Counted from the first letter of the stretch, positions 26,224-36,101 are shown. The stretch: 64,000 nt of DNA from DATFLS01 sp964413425 (GCA_964413425.1 CAYPST010000007.1:1-64000), one strand, 5' to 3'. Numbers and translations are program-made. Notes: generated from the letters alone by a model not told the origin.

Positions 26224-26340
26224 GAATTTTCCATCAGTAGATGCTTGTAACCATTACAATACAGTAACGGAAACGTCCTGTAATTCTGAACGTAAACTGC
26301 TACTGCGAGACCAAACGCGTCAAAAAACGCGATCCCCGGT

Positions 26341-26673
26341 TTAAGGTGATTTGGTTTCCTCGGCCAACCAGTCGAGATACTCTTTGGAGCCCTCCACGAT
26401 AGGCAACGCGATTATCTCCGGCGTTTCATAGCTATGCAGCTTCCGGACTTCTTCGACAATCTGATGAAACACAGACCGACGACTCTTCGCGATGAGAAGC
26501 ACTTCGGATTCGTGTTCAACGTTCCCTAGCCATTGAAAGATAGAATTCACCCCAGGCAGAATGTTTCCGCAGGCAATGAGGTGTTGTTGGACCAGCGATT
26601 CGGATATTGTCTCGGCTTCCGATGTATCTTTGCAGGTGATAAATAGTACGATGGGTTGGTAGTCATTTAACAT
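26341..26673 (-). CDS. cutA: CutA divalent-cation tolerance protein
   Basis: A 110-residue CutA1-family protein, a trimeric ferredoxin-like fold. Signature stretches: ITCKDTSEAETISESLVQ, CGNILPGVNSIFQWLGNVE and KLHSYETPEIIALPIVEGS followed by YLDWL. Originally tied to copper tolerance; its real role in most bacteria is unsettled. Its start overlaps the preceding Mth938-like gene by 7 bp. Confidence 0.93.
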   Translation of the reverse strand: MLNDYQPIVLFITCKDTSEAETISESLVQQHLIACGNILPGVNSIFQWLGNVEHESEVLLIAKSRRSVFHQIVEEVRKLHSYETPEIIALPIVEGSKEYLDWLAEETKSP

Positions 26674-27008
26674 GTGAGGTGTAATGCAGCTCCTGTCTGC
26701 TCTTTGTTACTGGAATTATAAAGTTCACAGGCTTGATTCGTCCTGGTAGCGACAAACTCGACGCCCTGTTCACGCAGCCATTGCCGGGTAGATTCCGGGA
26801 CGTTCACTCTCCCGTACTTTCCTGTCCCGATAATGAGTTTTGAGGGCAGGTTGGGCAGGTAACTTTCCAGGTCCGCAGGAATTAAAAAATGCCCGGACTC
26901 CCGCCACCAATTATCGATGAGAGTCTGAGGGTGCATGATCACATCGTTTGTATATACCGTCCCATCGATTTCAATGCGTTTGAATCGATAAGAATCGATG
27001 TGTGCCAC
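26667..27008 (-). CDS. Mth938/NDUFAF3-like domain protein (DUF498)
   Basis: A 113-residue protein of the Mth938-like family: YRFKRIEIDGTVYTNDVIMH at the N-terminus, WWRESGHFL in the middle and LIIGTGKYGRVNVPEST with GVEFVATRTNQACELYN at the end, the conserved GTG and TxxAC features. The bacterial role is unknown; the mitochondrial relative assists complex I assembly. It overlaps cutA, suggesting co-translation. Confidence 0.85.
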   Translation of the reverse strand: MAHIDSYRFKRIEIDGTVYTNDVIMHPQTLIDNWWRESGHFLIPADLESYLPNLPSKLIIGTGKYGRVNVPESTRQWLREQGVEFVATRTNQACELYNSSNKEQTGAALHLTC

Positions 27009-27084
27009 GGTTCATGCAGCTCCTTCCACTCTCATTTTCCCGGCGAACTGTACAGGCGCTGATCCTGAAATCAGCTCCATTGCC

Positions 27085-27306
27085 CTATTCTCGCTGGGAC
27101 CAGTTTTGCGGCAGAATAAAAATGATAGCACACACCACAGCATCGGCAATTAAGATGGTGCCGATAAATGCGAAGTGTCCGGTGCGGCCCCAGAAGAAAT
27201 CAAGAGAATTAGTGCCATAGATAAACATTATCAGCACAAAGGCCAGGAGATTCAGGAAAAACATCGCCGCACTCAGCGCCTGCATTGCCCATTGGGTACG
27301 ATTCAT
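27085..27306 (-). CDS. Small two-helix membrane protein, unknown
   Basis: A 73-residue hydrophobic protein with two predicted transmembrane helices (about 8-29 and 44-64) joined by YGTNSLDFFWGRTG. No family recognised. It lies between carB and the Mth938-like gene on the same strand, 140 bp after carB. Confidence 0.6.
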   Translation of the reverse strand: MNRTQWAMQALSAAMFFLNLLAFVLIMFIYGTNSLDFFWGRTGHFAFIGTILIADAVVCAIIFILPQNWSQRE

Positions 27307-27446
27307 ACCGGTACTTTCTGGTTTTCCTCATATTCTGTCAAATTTAATATACGAATCCTGGCCACTTCTGAAAACGCAAAATCATCATTGGAAGAACAGG
27401 AAATCGAATAATAATGGTGGAAACGGATCGCGTCTGGCAGGACACC

Positions 27447-30400
27447 TCAGGTGTGGACAAGGTCTTGTTGATAATGTTCCTGCAGGGAGCGGACGACACG
27501 TTTATCATTCCGGCGGAGAGCACGCACCGAGGCTTGCGCTCCGGAGAGCGTGGTAATGGTCAGGATACCCTTTCGTATGGCGGCTTTCCCGATAGCTTCT
27601 TCATCATAACGCGATTGCGGACCGAGCGGCGTGTTGATCACCAGGGTGATTTCGCCGTTCTTAATGCCATCGACCACATTGGGCCTTCCCTCTCCTACTT
27701 TGTAGATGGTTTCCGCCTGAATTCCATTGCGGCGAAGTGCCCGTGCGGTGCCGGAGGTCGCGATGATGTCAAAACCCATCTCGCGAAAATCTCGAGCGAC
27801 TGGAATTATCCCCAGTTTGTCATTGTCATTGACGGAAACAAAGACTTTGCCGGACGCAGGCAGTGAGTTACCTGCAGCAATAACCGCGCGGGCGAACGAA
27901 TCGGCAAAGGTGCCGGAAATCGCCATGGCTTCCCCGGTGGATTTCATCTCCGGCCCCAGATAGACGCGTTCATTCGGAAACTTGTTGAATGGTAACACTG
28001 CTTCCTTCACTGAGACCCGGTTACCGGAATCCCAGGAGGCCAGATGAAAGTCGCGCAATTTCTTCCCCGCTGCCAGCTGCGCAGCGATTTTGGCCAGCGG
28101 AATATTGGTGGCTTTGCTCACGAACGGCACAGTCCGGCTGGCCCGCGGATTTGCTTCCAGTATATACACCTGGCCATCCTTATAGGCAAATTGCAGGTTC
28201 ACCAGGCCCACCACTTCTAATTTCAAGGCAATTTGTCGGGTGATTTCGGTGATTTCTTCCAGAGCCCGGGAAGTAATCATGTAGGGCGGTAATACACAGG
28301 CGGAATCGCCCGAGTGAATGCCCGCCTCTTCAATATGCTGCATAATGCCGCCGATATGCACCGCTTCGCCGTCAGAGAGCCCGTCAACATCAAATTCGAA
28401 GGCATCCTCAAGAAACGCATCGATATAGATGGGATGCTCGGCAGTCACATCGGAGGCTCGTGACAGATAATCCACCAGCTGATCGGTGGAGTACACGATT
28501 TCCATCGCCCTGCCGCCCAGCACGTAACTGGGCCGGACTAACACCGGATAGCCGATATTTTCGGCGACCTGAATCACTTCTTCCAGGGTTTTTCCGGTGC
28601 CGTAATCAGGCCGGGCCACACCGATCTCATCCAATAATTTCCCGAATTTTTCTCGATCCTCGGCCAGATCAATATGCCTGGGTGACGTCCCGGCAATCGG
28701 TACACCGGCATCCTGCAGGGCATTTGCAATTTTTAGCGGCGTCTGGCCACCAAACTGCACCAGAACTCCATCGGGCTGTTCCAGCTCCACAATGTTCATG
28801 ACATCTTCGAAGGTAATGGGTTCAAAATACAGCCTGTCAGCCAGATCGTAATCGGTGGAGACCGTTTCGGGATTACAGTTCACCATAATGGTTTTGTTCC
28901 CCATCTCCCGCAAACCAAACACCGCCTGAACGCAGCAGTAATCAAACTCGATACCCTGGCCGATACGGTTCGGGCCACCGCCCAAAATCATGTAGGTATT
29001 GCTACCGAGAGGTTCGACTTCATTCTCCTCTTCAAAGGTTGAATAGCAGTATGGTGTTTTTGCAGAAAACTCCGCTGCGCAAGTATCGACCACCTTGTAG
29101 GTAGTGCGCAGATCATATTTCAAGCGCAGTGCCCTGACATCAGATTCAGATTCACCAGTTTTGCGAGCAATCTGCCTATCCGAGAAACCGTTCTGTTTCA
29201 GAAATTTGAAGTGCTCGGGACCGAGATTATCCGGGATCTCAATAGTCGCCAGCTGCTGAATATGCCGCAGGAACCAGGGATCAATTTTGGTGAGATTGTA
29301 GACTTCCTCTACACTCTTTCCTTCCTGAAACGCATGCCAGATTTTCAACAATCGGAATGCCGTGGGGAACCGGAGCTTGGTCATATCCAGATATCGTTTT
29401 CTCGATATCCCGGATTCCAGTTCTTCGCTCTCTTCATTTTCGGAGGGCTTTTTGGGCTCCAGACCGTCCAGGCCCACTTCCAGAGAACGGAATGCTTTCT
29501 GCAGAGATTCCCGGAATGTCCGCCCGATCGCCATGACTTCTCCCACCGACTGCATCTGCACTCCAAGATGGCCTGATGCGGAAGGAAATTTTTCAAAGTC
29601 GAATCTGGGGACTTTGGTGACAACATAATCGATGGTCGGCTCAAAGGCTGCCAGAGTCTGTCCAGTGATATCGTTGGGCAATTCATCCAGCGTATATCCC
29701 ACTGCCAGCTTGGCAGCTACCTTGGCAATGGGAAAACCGGTTGCTTTCGAGGCCAGTGCCGAAGAGCGGCTCACCCGGGGATTCATCTCGATAATCACCA
29801 TCCGTCCGGACTCCGGATCGACAGCGAACTGCACATTCGATCCGCCTGTTTCAACGCCAATAGTCCGAATACACAGAAGTGCCCAGTCCCGCATCTGCTG
29901 ATACTCTCGATCCGTTAAGGTCATGGCAGGTGCGACGGTGACTGAATCGCCGGTATGGACTCCCATGGGATCGACATTCTCAATGGAGCAGACGATGATC
30001 GCATTATCCGCTTTATCCCGGATAACCTCCAGTTCGTATTCCTTCCACCCCACCAGGTTTTCTTCTATCAGTACTTCTGTGATAGGACTCTGGGATAATC
30101 CGGAATCCACCAGATCCTCGAATTCTTCGGCGTTATAGGCGATGGATCCGCCAGTGCCTCCCAGAGTGTAGGACGGACGGATAATCACCGGGAACTGCAT
30201 CGAGGTAAGCAAGTCTTTCGCTTCCGCCATGGACCCGACAAATCCGCCCTGGGCCGTATCAATTCCCGCAGCATCCATGGCATCTTTGAAGCGTTCCCGG
30301 TCCTCGGCTTTCTCAATGGCGGAAATCTGCGCCCCAATGAGCTCGACACCATATTTATCCAGGATGCCCTGATTCTGCAGATCAACCGCCAGGTTCAAGG

Positions 30401-30683
30401 CCGTTTGTCCTCCAACGGTTGGCAAAATGGCATCCGGACGCTCCTTCTCGATGATATCAGTGACGTAATCTACGGTCAGTGGTTCAATGTACACCGCATC
30501 GGCTAAGTCCGGATCGGTCATAATGGTCGCCGGATTGGAATTCACCAGGATGATCCGGTACTGCTCATCTCGCAGCGCCCGGATCGCCTGGGTGCCGGAA
30601 TAGTCAAATTCACAGGCCTGTCCGATTACTATGGGACCGGCTCCAATAATTAGAATGGAATCAAGATCTGTTCGTTTTGGCAT
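27447..30683 (-). CDS. carB: Carbamoyl-phosphate synthase, large subunit
   Basis: A 1078-residue synthetase making carbamoyl phosphate from bicarbonate, ATP and glutamine-derived ammonia for pyrimidines and arginine. It begins MPKRTDLDSILIIGAGPIVI. It has two ATP-grasp halves: RPSYTLGGTGGSIAYN and MNPRVSRSSALASKATGFP in the first, RPSYVLGGRAMEIV and EANPRASRTVPFVSKATN in the second. An oligomerisation domain lies between, and the C-terminal MGS-like allosteric domain is about 940-1070 (IIATSGTARALRRNGI, LVINTPLGPQSRYDE). ATG abuts the carA stop. Confidence 0.98.
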   Translation of the reverse strand: MPKRTDLDSILIIGAGPIVIGQACEFDYSGTQAIRALRDEQYRIILVNSNPATIMTDPDLADAVYIEPLTVDYVTDIIEKERPDAILPTVGGQTALNLAVDLQNQGILDKYGVELIGAQISAIEKAEDRERFKDAMDAAGIDTAQGGFVGSMAEAKDLLTSMQFPVIIRPSYTLGGTGGSIAYNAEEFEDLVDSGLSQSPITEVLIEENLVGWKEYELEVIRDKADNAIIVCSIENVDPMGVHTGDSVTVAPAMTLTDREYQQMRDWALLCIRTIGVETGGSNVQFAVDPESGRMVIIEMNPRVSRSSALASKATGFPIAKVAAKLAVGYTLDELPNDITGQTLAAFEPTIDYVVTKVPRFDFEKFPSASGHLGVQMQSVGEVMAIGRTFRESLQKAFRSLEVGLDGLEPKKPSENEESEELESGISRKRYLDMTKLRFPTAFRLLKIWHAFQEGKSVEEVYNLTKIDPWFLRHIQQLATIEIPDNLGPEHFKFLKQNGFSDRQIARKTGESESDVRALRLKYDLRTTYKVVDTCAAEFSAKTPYCYSTFEEENEVEPLGSNTYMILGGGPNRIGQGIEFDYCCVQAVFGLREMGNKTIMVNCNPETVSTDYDLADRLYFEPITFEDVMNIVELEQPDGVLVQFGGQTPLKIANALQDAGVPIAGTSPRHIDLAEDREKFGKLLDEIGVARPDYGTGKTLEEVIQVAENIGYPVLVRPSYVLGGRAMEIVYSTDQLVDYLSRASDVTAEHPIYIDAFLEDAFEFDVDGLSDGEAVHIGGIMQHIEEAGIHSGDSACVLPPYMITSRALEEITEITRQIALKLEVVGLVNLQFAYKDGQVYILEANPRASRTVPFVSKATNIPLAKIAAQLAAGKKLRDFHLASWDSGNRVSVKEAVLPFNKFPNERVYLGPEMKSTGEAMAISGTFADSFARAVIAAGNSLPASGKVFVSVNDNDKLGIIPVARDFREMGFDIIATSGTARALRRNGIQAETIYKVGEGRPNVVDGIKNGEITLVINTPLGPQSRYDEEAIGKAAIRKGILTITTLSGAQASVRALRRNDKRVVRSLQEHYQQDLVHT

Positions 30684-31814
30684 TTAATTCGAATGGTCTC
30701 TCATGAGTTCAATGAATTCATCAAACAGGTATCGGGAATCATGCGGGCCCGGGCTGGCCTCCGGATGATATTGCACGGAAAATGCCGGGATATCCTTGCA
30801 ATAGAGCCCTTCCACTGTGTTATCGTTCAGATTCATGTGAGTAATTTCAATGTTGGAAGGGACACTGGCGTCATCAACGGCAAATCCATGATTTTGACTG
30901 GTGATTTCAACCTTGCCGGTCCGCATATTCCTTACCGGGTGATTGATACCCCGATGCCCGAATTTTAGCTTAAATGTTCTGGAGCCCACCGCATGGGCCA
31001 GAAGCTGATGGCCCAGACAGATACCAAATATCGGTTTCTTTCCAAGGAGTCGTTCAAGGGTCTTAATCGCATAGGTTACTGCTGCCGGATCTCCGGGACC
31101 ATTCGAGAGGAATATCCCGTCTGGATCCATGGCAAGAATTTCCTCCGGGTTGACATCCGCCGGGAAGATGGTAATGTCGCAATGACGCTGAGTGAGCAGG
31201 CGCAGTATATTATGCTTTATCCCGTAATCGATCGCAGCCACCCGCCATTCCGGGCGAGAATCCGAACCGCCGTTCGAGACCATACCCGGTGAATCCCAGC
31301 GATGTTTCTGGCGGCAGGTCACCTCCATACAGAGATCCAATCCCTTCATACCTGGCGCTCGATTCAACTTCTCCCGAAGGCTCTCGAGATCGAAATCGTC
31401 GGTAGAGATGATCCCGTTCATTGCGCCCTCTTCACGAATATGCCGCACCAGTGCACGGGTATCGACCCCCTGGATTCCGACCACATCATACTCTCGTAGA
31501 TAGTCACCGATACTCATCGTCGCCCGCTGGTTTGATGGGATCACGGTTTCTTCCCGAATCACAAAACCGGCCACCTGAATTCCCCCGGATTCGATATCGT
31601 CGGGATTCACACCATAGTTCCCGATATGCGGGGTCGTCATGGTCACAATTTGTTTATGGTAGGATGGATCGGTTAAGATTTCCTGATATCCGCTCATGCC
31701 GGTGTTAAAGCAGACTTCACCGATAGCCTCCCCTCGGGCACCGAAGGCCTGTCCCCGGAAAATTCGTCCGTCATCCAACAGCAGTATGGCTGGTTCGTAC
31801 TCCAGAGATGCCAT
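30684..31814 (-). CDS. carA: Carbamoyl-phosphate synthase, small (glutaminase) subunit
   Basis: A 376-residue glutamine amidotransferase subunit. An N-terminal CPSase_sm domain (LLLDDGRIFRGQAFGARGEA, FNTGMSGYQEILTDPSY) is followed by a class I GATase with nucleophile Cys in FGICLGHQLLAHAVG, catalytic His/Glu in VQYHPEASPGPHDS, and the SNGPGDP oxyanion strand. It supplies ammonia to CarB. The carB start codon follows with no gap. No arginine or pyrimidine attenuator was seen upstream. Confidence 0.97.
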   Translation of the reverse strand: MASLEYEPAILLLDDGRIFRGQAFGARGEAIGEVCFNTGMSGYQEILTDPSYHKQIVTMTTPHIGNYGVNPDDIESGGIQVAGFVIREETVIPSNQRATMSIGDYLREYDVVGIQGVDTRALVRHIREEGAMNGIISTDDFDLESLREKLNRAPGMKGLDLCMEVTCRQKHRWDSPGMVSNGGSDSRPEWRVAAIDYGIKHNILRLLTQRHCDITIFPADVNPEEILAMDPDGIFLSNGPGDPAAVTYAIKTLERLLGKKPIFGICLGHQLLAHAVGSRTFKLKFGHRGINHPVRNMRTGKVEITSQNHGFAVDDASVPSNIEITHMNLNDNTVEGLYCKDIPAFSVQYHPEASPGPHDSRYLFDEFIELMRDHSN

Positions 31815-32004
31815 GTTCGTTTCTCTTTATTTTTTCCATTCCGGTAAACTATAAAAACTTCATCTCACCGACAACCGGAATTCCGGCCCATCGTGACGGT
31901 CTTCCAATCGCTTCCGCATTGTGATTTTTCGTCGATGCTTTATCCGAATATTCCAGAAAAAATCCAGCCTGTCTGGTGCGGATAAACTTCACTCCAGCAG
32001 CGCT

Positions 32005-32499
32005 TTACCCGGATTCCTGTTTCACAGCCCATGCTGGTTGAATATCTTCAATGGTAAAGGAAAGATGCTTATCAGGTTTTTTGATTTCTACTTTCTCTCC
32101 TACTTCCTTCCCCAGCATTGCTCTGGCCAGCGATGATTTATAGGTCATTATATTCGGGTAATTCTCCAATTCATACTCAGCCGGCCCAACCACACAATAT
32201 TCCAGGCATTCACCGCTCTTGTTGTCTTTCAGGGTCACCGCTGTGCCGAAAGAGACCGCTGCCGTATCGATGTCTTCCTCATCGAAGATCTCCACGTTCA
32301 TATACTGCTCTAATTGCTTTAATTTATAATGGAGCATACCCTGTCGTTCTCTCGCAGAGTCGTACTCTGCATTTTCCGATAAATCACCAAAACTGGCTGC
32401 CTCGGAAATATCTTCCGAATTCGCTTTGATCGTTTTCCGCAGTTCATTTATCTTTGCACGAAGTTGTTGATGGGTGTCCCTCATAATGGCTATCGGCAT
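32005..32499 (-). CDS. greA: Transcription elongation factor GreA
   Basis: A 164-residue GreA. An N-terminal antiparallel coiled coil carries the acidic tip FGDLSENAEYDSARERQG (conserved DxxENxEY), which reaches into RNA polymerase to trigger cleavage of backtracked RNA. The C-terminal FKBP-like domain (AVTLKDNKSGECLEYCVVG to KKPDKHLSFTIEDIQ) binds polymerase. ATG 32499 has AGGAG about 8 nt upstream. It is likely the first gene of the minus-strand run that continues with carA, after a 190-bp gap. Confidence 0.95.
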   Translation of the reverse strand: MPIAIMRDTHQQLRAKINELRKTIKANSEDISEAASFGDLSENAEYDSARERQGMLHYKLKQLEQYMNVEIFDEEDIDTAAVSFGTAVTLKDNKSGECLEYCVVGPAEYELENYPNIMTYKSSLARAMLGKEVGEKVEIKKPDKHLSFTIEDIQPAWAVKQESG

Positions 32500-33628
32500 G
32501 TCATTTCTCCTCTCATAATTGCCGCAGAATTATTTATAAAAGGCATAAATCCAATCAAGGATAACTATTGAATTTCTTTCTCTCAATTATCGTTTGATAA
32601 GATACATACTCCCTCCCGTTTCTGCAATGGAAAGCATGGATCACCAGGCCATTTACCTTGCAGAGAACATAGCACTGAACCTCGCAGCAAATCGAGGTGT
32701 CCGACACCACATTTCCGGAAAAATCCTTTCGAAAATAAAGTATTACTTTGAGTCTATTTAGAAAACGCCTCGCCCGAAGGGATGCTACGAAGTCCCGGAA
32801 GGTCCAAGGGACTCCTTCGGAGGATCCCGTTGGGGGAGTCTCTTCGAGGCCTTTGGCAAAGAGATCCCGTGACGACGGGACAAAGAACCAATGAATAATT
32901 GTCTCCTGTATCCCGAAAAACATGTGGGAACTATGTTCTGCATATACTCCATGGAAGCCGGGCGCAACAGTCTGTAGAGACTTACTGTTTTCTAAACACT
33001 CTCATTACTTTGGGGATGATCCCTGGTCCGCCCTGATATAATCTGAACGCTATTTGTATTACTCTGACGAGATGTCAAAATCATCCAAAGCAATTCTTCG
33101 TAATCAACGGGTAGAGATCCGGAAATTCCCTTCAAAGGAAAATTGTGACTATTCAAAAGCTTTTCCGGATGATATCCCGCTTGACAATTGGTAAATGCCA
33201 GCTCCGTCAGACTGCACTTTTATCTGAGTGAAACCGAATTTAATTGCGAACCCCTGATACAGGTATCTGTATGACTTTTAGTTATTTAACGATAGTCAAT
33301 ATATTGGTCATCCATAATTTATCTACGTTTAACTAAGCCTTTATTTTGTTCATTCTTCTCTTTAATTATGAATGTCTGTGGAACATGAGCCTGACTTGAT
33401 ACCATGCGCAGATATTCACGTCTTGGCAGCAAATGAAGTGGTTTCATTCAAATATTCCCATTATACTGCATTTAAGTATTACTTGAACTCTGTTCACCGG
33501 CAATAGTATATAGTGAAGAGGTCTAATTAGAAAAGCAGGCGGGAAGGAATCCGAAATGGATTCGAAGCTTTTGATTACTATTTGGAATTCCTGACTTTTT
33601 CGGTATTTTTGATTAACGAAAGGTGACA
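32500..33628. other. 1.1-kb region without a credible gene, with MITE-like copy 2
   Basis: Contains the inverted-repeat element at 32750-33003. A 40-codon frame at 33072-33194 has no recognisable domain and a weak start. The rest is AT-rich and featureless to me. Confidence 0.55.
32750..33003 (+). mobile_element. MITE-like inverted-repeat element, copy 2
   Basis: Termini GAGTCTATTTAGAAAAC and GTTTTCTAAACACTCTC are inverted repeats. This is the longest copy (254 bp). It shares AAAACGCCTCGCC and GAAGGGATGC at the left, GATCCCGTGACGACGGGACA with copy 1, and a right segment (AATTGTCTCCTGTATCCCG, ATACTCCATGGAAGCCGGGC, GTAGAGACTTACTG) with copy 3. Confidence 0.75.
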
Positions 33629-34132
33629 ATGAGATTATCGTATATTTCGTCCTTCATTATTGTCGGTGCTCTCTCATCACTCGCTCTGGTTACCATGCAA
33701 TGTGATGATAAGACCGTATTCGGTTCGGAACGCACCATTGATATCCCGGGCAAATCAATTTCAGTACGTCTTAAAAAGGAAACCCAGCAGAGCGGAAATT
33801 CAACATTAAATATTCTGGTAAAAGGGCTGATCGGTACCGATCAGATAGCGGCAATCCTGGTCGGGAATACGCCGATTAATGTGTTCTTGGTGACGAATCA
33901 GGAATTCGTTCCGCAGGATACGGTGTTTCTGAACACTTTTGCGGAACGAACGGAATCCACGTATGAATCCCAGATTCGCTACAATACCACGGCAGACAGC
34001 GCTCAGCTCCTGATTAATCTGAATAACGAGATAGTGTTTGACAGACACATCTTCATTCAACGTGGCGACCTGTTAAAAGAACAATTCAACTTAAATTTAG
34101 CTGAATCAAAGGCACTCCGCCGCTTGTATTGA
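33629..34132 (+). CDS. Hypothetical exported protein
   Basis: A 167-residue protein; ATG 33629 follows GAAAGGTG. A hydrophobic N-terminus (about 4-24) ends MQCDDK. The Cys is lipobox-like, but the -1 residue is Gln, so lipidation is doubtful. The rest is beta-rich (TIDIPGKSISVRLKKE, NTLNILVKG-like NSTLNILVKGLIG, DTVFLNTFAERTES). No family recognised. It stands alone among repeats. A hairpin ACCAATG/CATTGGT lies just after the stop (34143-34161). Confidence 0.6.
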   Translation: MRLSYISSFIIVGALSSLALVTMQCDDKTVFGSERTIDIPGKSISVRLKKETQQSGNSTLNILVKGLIGTDQIAAILVGNTPINVFLVTNQEFVPQDTVFLNTFAERTESTYESQIRYNTTADSAQLLINLNNEIVFDRHIFIQRGDLLKEQFNLNLAESKALRRLY

Positions 34133-34610
34133 TTGGATCAAAACCAATGTCTTCCATTGGTGCCAGTCCGGGGATGCATCCTCACTGGGCGCTGAATTGT
34201 AGTCCGACAATTATCCCGGGGATCTCTCAAATAACGAGTTTAACTTTGTTCTGACCATCCTTCCGTTCCTTTATTGCTCTATTAGAATGATCCGGAACAT
34301 ATACTGTGCCTCTCACACTCATGCACAAAGCATTAGCCTTTGTTTCAATGGCCTTATCCTGACCTCACAAGCAGATACCTTCACGTCGCCTGTCCGATTC
34401 TTCTGCCGAATGCAAAGTTACACCGGTATCTCCTGCAGGCATTATGCTCGCTGCACATGTATCATTTATGGATTTCCGGCAATGCGCAAACCCTCAGAGA
34501 GGGATTGCGCAAACCGGATGTGATAGAATAGACATTGCACCCTTAGGTATATTTTTGCTCCCACTTCGAATCGGATTCGATCCTGTGTCTTAACCCACTT
34601 CTTTTTTAGG

Positions 34611-34777
34611 AGTCTATTCAGAAAACGCCTCGCCCCCAAGGGATGCCTCTTCGGGGCAAAGAACACATGAACAATTGTCTCCTGCATCCCGAAAAATATT
34701 CGGGAAATATGTTCGGTATATACTCCATGGAAGCCGGGCGCAACATTTTGTAGAGACTTACTGTTTTCGAAACACTC
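34611..34777 (+). mobile_element. MITE-like inverted-repeat element, copy 3
   Basis: Termini GAGTCTATTCAGAAAAC and GTTTTCGAAACACTC. The interior is colinear with copy 2 (AACGCCTCGCCC, AAGGGATGCC, CAATTGTCTCCTGCATCCCG, ATACTCCATGGAAGCCGGGC, GTAGAGACTTACTG) but lacks its middle 85 or so bases. Confidence 0.75.
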
Positions 34778-34820
34778 ACTTTATAAATATATGCCTGTGG
34801 ATAAGTTGTGACCTAAGTTG

Positions 34821-34990
34821 AGCGATACGAGTGCCCCACTCTGGGGTCCCTCTGGGACAGCGAAGTATCGCTGTACTTCGGTAGAACCCCGACTGAGAAA
34901 ATGTGTGTTTTCACCGAATGGGTGCGGAACGTCCCGACGCCGTTTTCGGGGAGGGGAACACGTATGCCGAAGGCATTCTTCGAACATTTT
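34821..34990. repeat. Highly structured non-coding segment
   Basis: AGCGATAC (34821-34828) pairs with GTATCGCT (34865-34872), enclosing CCCCA-CTC-TGGGG and GTCCC-TCT-GGGAC hairpins in a cloverleaf-like fold. Further right is ATGCC-GAA-GGCAT. The density of perfect short hairpins suggests a repetitive extragenic element. Only one copy is in the window. Confidence 0.4.
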
Positions 34991-35362
34991 GGTTGTGAAC
35001 AAATCAGGATATTGATGACTGCTGATAGGTCATATTGGTTCATGATGCTTGTATTAGACACCAGTGCCTGTGCATATAAATACCTATTTTATTGCCACAT
35101 TAAAACATTTATGCACTAAGGGCTGGCATACTTTTTAGGTCATATTTGTCCTCAATTACTGTATACTATTATTTCCGGGGCTTCTGAGACAGCAACAAGT
35201 ATAAATACCTGTTACGCAAACAGCTCGTTAAGTATTTATTGAAGTTTATATGACATCCAAAAATCAAATTTATTATTGACAATACAAAATTATTTAGTAA
35301 ATATTAGATATAAGTTATGCACTATATATGTTCTTTGAATGCGGTTTGCAGGTGTGAATAAC

Positions 35363-35878
35363 ATGGATAAATATGGGTTTGCAGAAATTGAGGCAATGAG
35401 AAAAATAGCAGAAGCATTAACCGGACTTGAACAAAACGCAATAAAACGGGTTCTCGCGTGGGTAAATGATAAATATCAATTTATCCCTTCCGGAAGAAAA
35501 TTTGGGGCGTCCCATGGGATGGAGCCAGAGGGGGTTACAGCCGAGGATTCAGATAAAGCTCCTCCCCAACAGCTGGGAGAATTTTATGCCCTAACCTCCC
35601 CTGCTACGGATGCAGAGAAAGCATTAGTGGTAAGTTATTGGCTGCAATTTTATAAACATTATGAAGAATTTAATGCTGCCACCATCAATGCGCATTTAAA
35701 AAATCTGGGTTATCTGATTACAAATATTACCCGGGCGTTCAGTCATCTCCAGTCGAAGAAGCCCCAACTCGCCGTTCAAACCAAAAAATTGGGACACACC
35801 AAGCAGGCCCGCAAAAGATACCAGGTGACAGACGCCGGAAAACGGTATGTAGAGGAAATGCTGAAGAAGGATGCCTAA
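35363..35878 (+). CDS. Unknown protein with winged-helix-like C-terminal half
   Basis: A 171-residue protein; ATG 35363 was chosen because MDKYGFAEIEAMRKIAEAL starts the folded part and AGGTG lies upstream (an in-frame ATG at 35339 is possible). The N-terminal helical part (EQNAIKRVLAWVNDKYQF) is followed by a linker rich in Pro/Glu/Gly. The C-terminal part (TDAEKALVVSYWLQFYKHY, INAHLKNLGYLITNITRAF, KQARKRYQVTDAGKRYVEEM) looks like a helix-turn-helix/winged-helix unit. I recall similar lone proteins in several phyla without an assigned function. It is isolated between MITE copies 3 and 4. Confidence 0.6.
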   Translation: MDKYGFAEIEAMRKIAEALTGLEQNAIKRVLAWVNDKYQFIPSGRKFGASHGMEPEGVTAEDSDKAPPQQLGEFYALTSPATDAEKALVVSYWLQFYKHYEEFNAATINAHLKNLGYLITNITRAFSHLQSKKPQLAVQTKKLGHTKQARKRYQVTDAGKRYVEEMLKKDA

Positions 35879-35971
35879 ATGGAGTATCGCGCGGGCAATT
35901 GCCTGAAACCAAGACGACAAATGATTATACCAAATCATTGAATCCGATCATCAGGATACTGACCAAACTAT

Positions 35972-36101
35972 GAGAGTGTTTGGAAACAGTCCTTTGCAGT
36001 CTTGGCGAACTTTGCCCTGTCCCACTCCGAAGGAGTCTCTGTGAGAACGGGTTCTCAGTGCCAAAGGCATCCCCTGGGCGAGGCGTTTTCTAAATAGACT
36101 C
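35972..36101 (-). mobile_element. MITE-like inverted-repeat element, copy 4
   Basis: Termini GAGAGTGTTTGGAAAC and GTTTTCTAAATAGACTC. The shortest copy (130 bp); its right half (GTGCCAAAGGCATCCC, GGGCGAGGCGTTTTC) matches copy 1 in the same orientation and copy 2 in reverse. It lies just downstream of the broken isomerase gene. Confidence 0.75.

Larger units (their letters stand above)
34133..35362. other. Intergenic, repeat-rich 1.2 kb
   Basis: Holds MITE-like copy 3 (34611-34777) and a strongly folding segment (34821-34990). No gene with a ribosome-binding site or domain. A TTGACA at 35276-35281 may be the -35 of the next gene. Confidence 0.55.

Noticed and set aside
33072..33194. 40-codon frame in the region after MITE copy 2
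   Set aside because: Weak start context and no similarity recognised.
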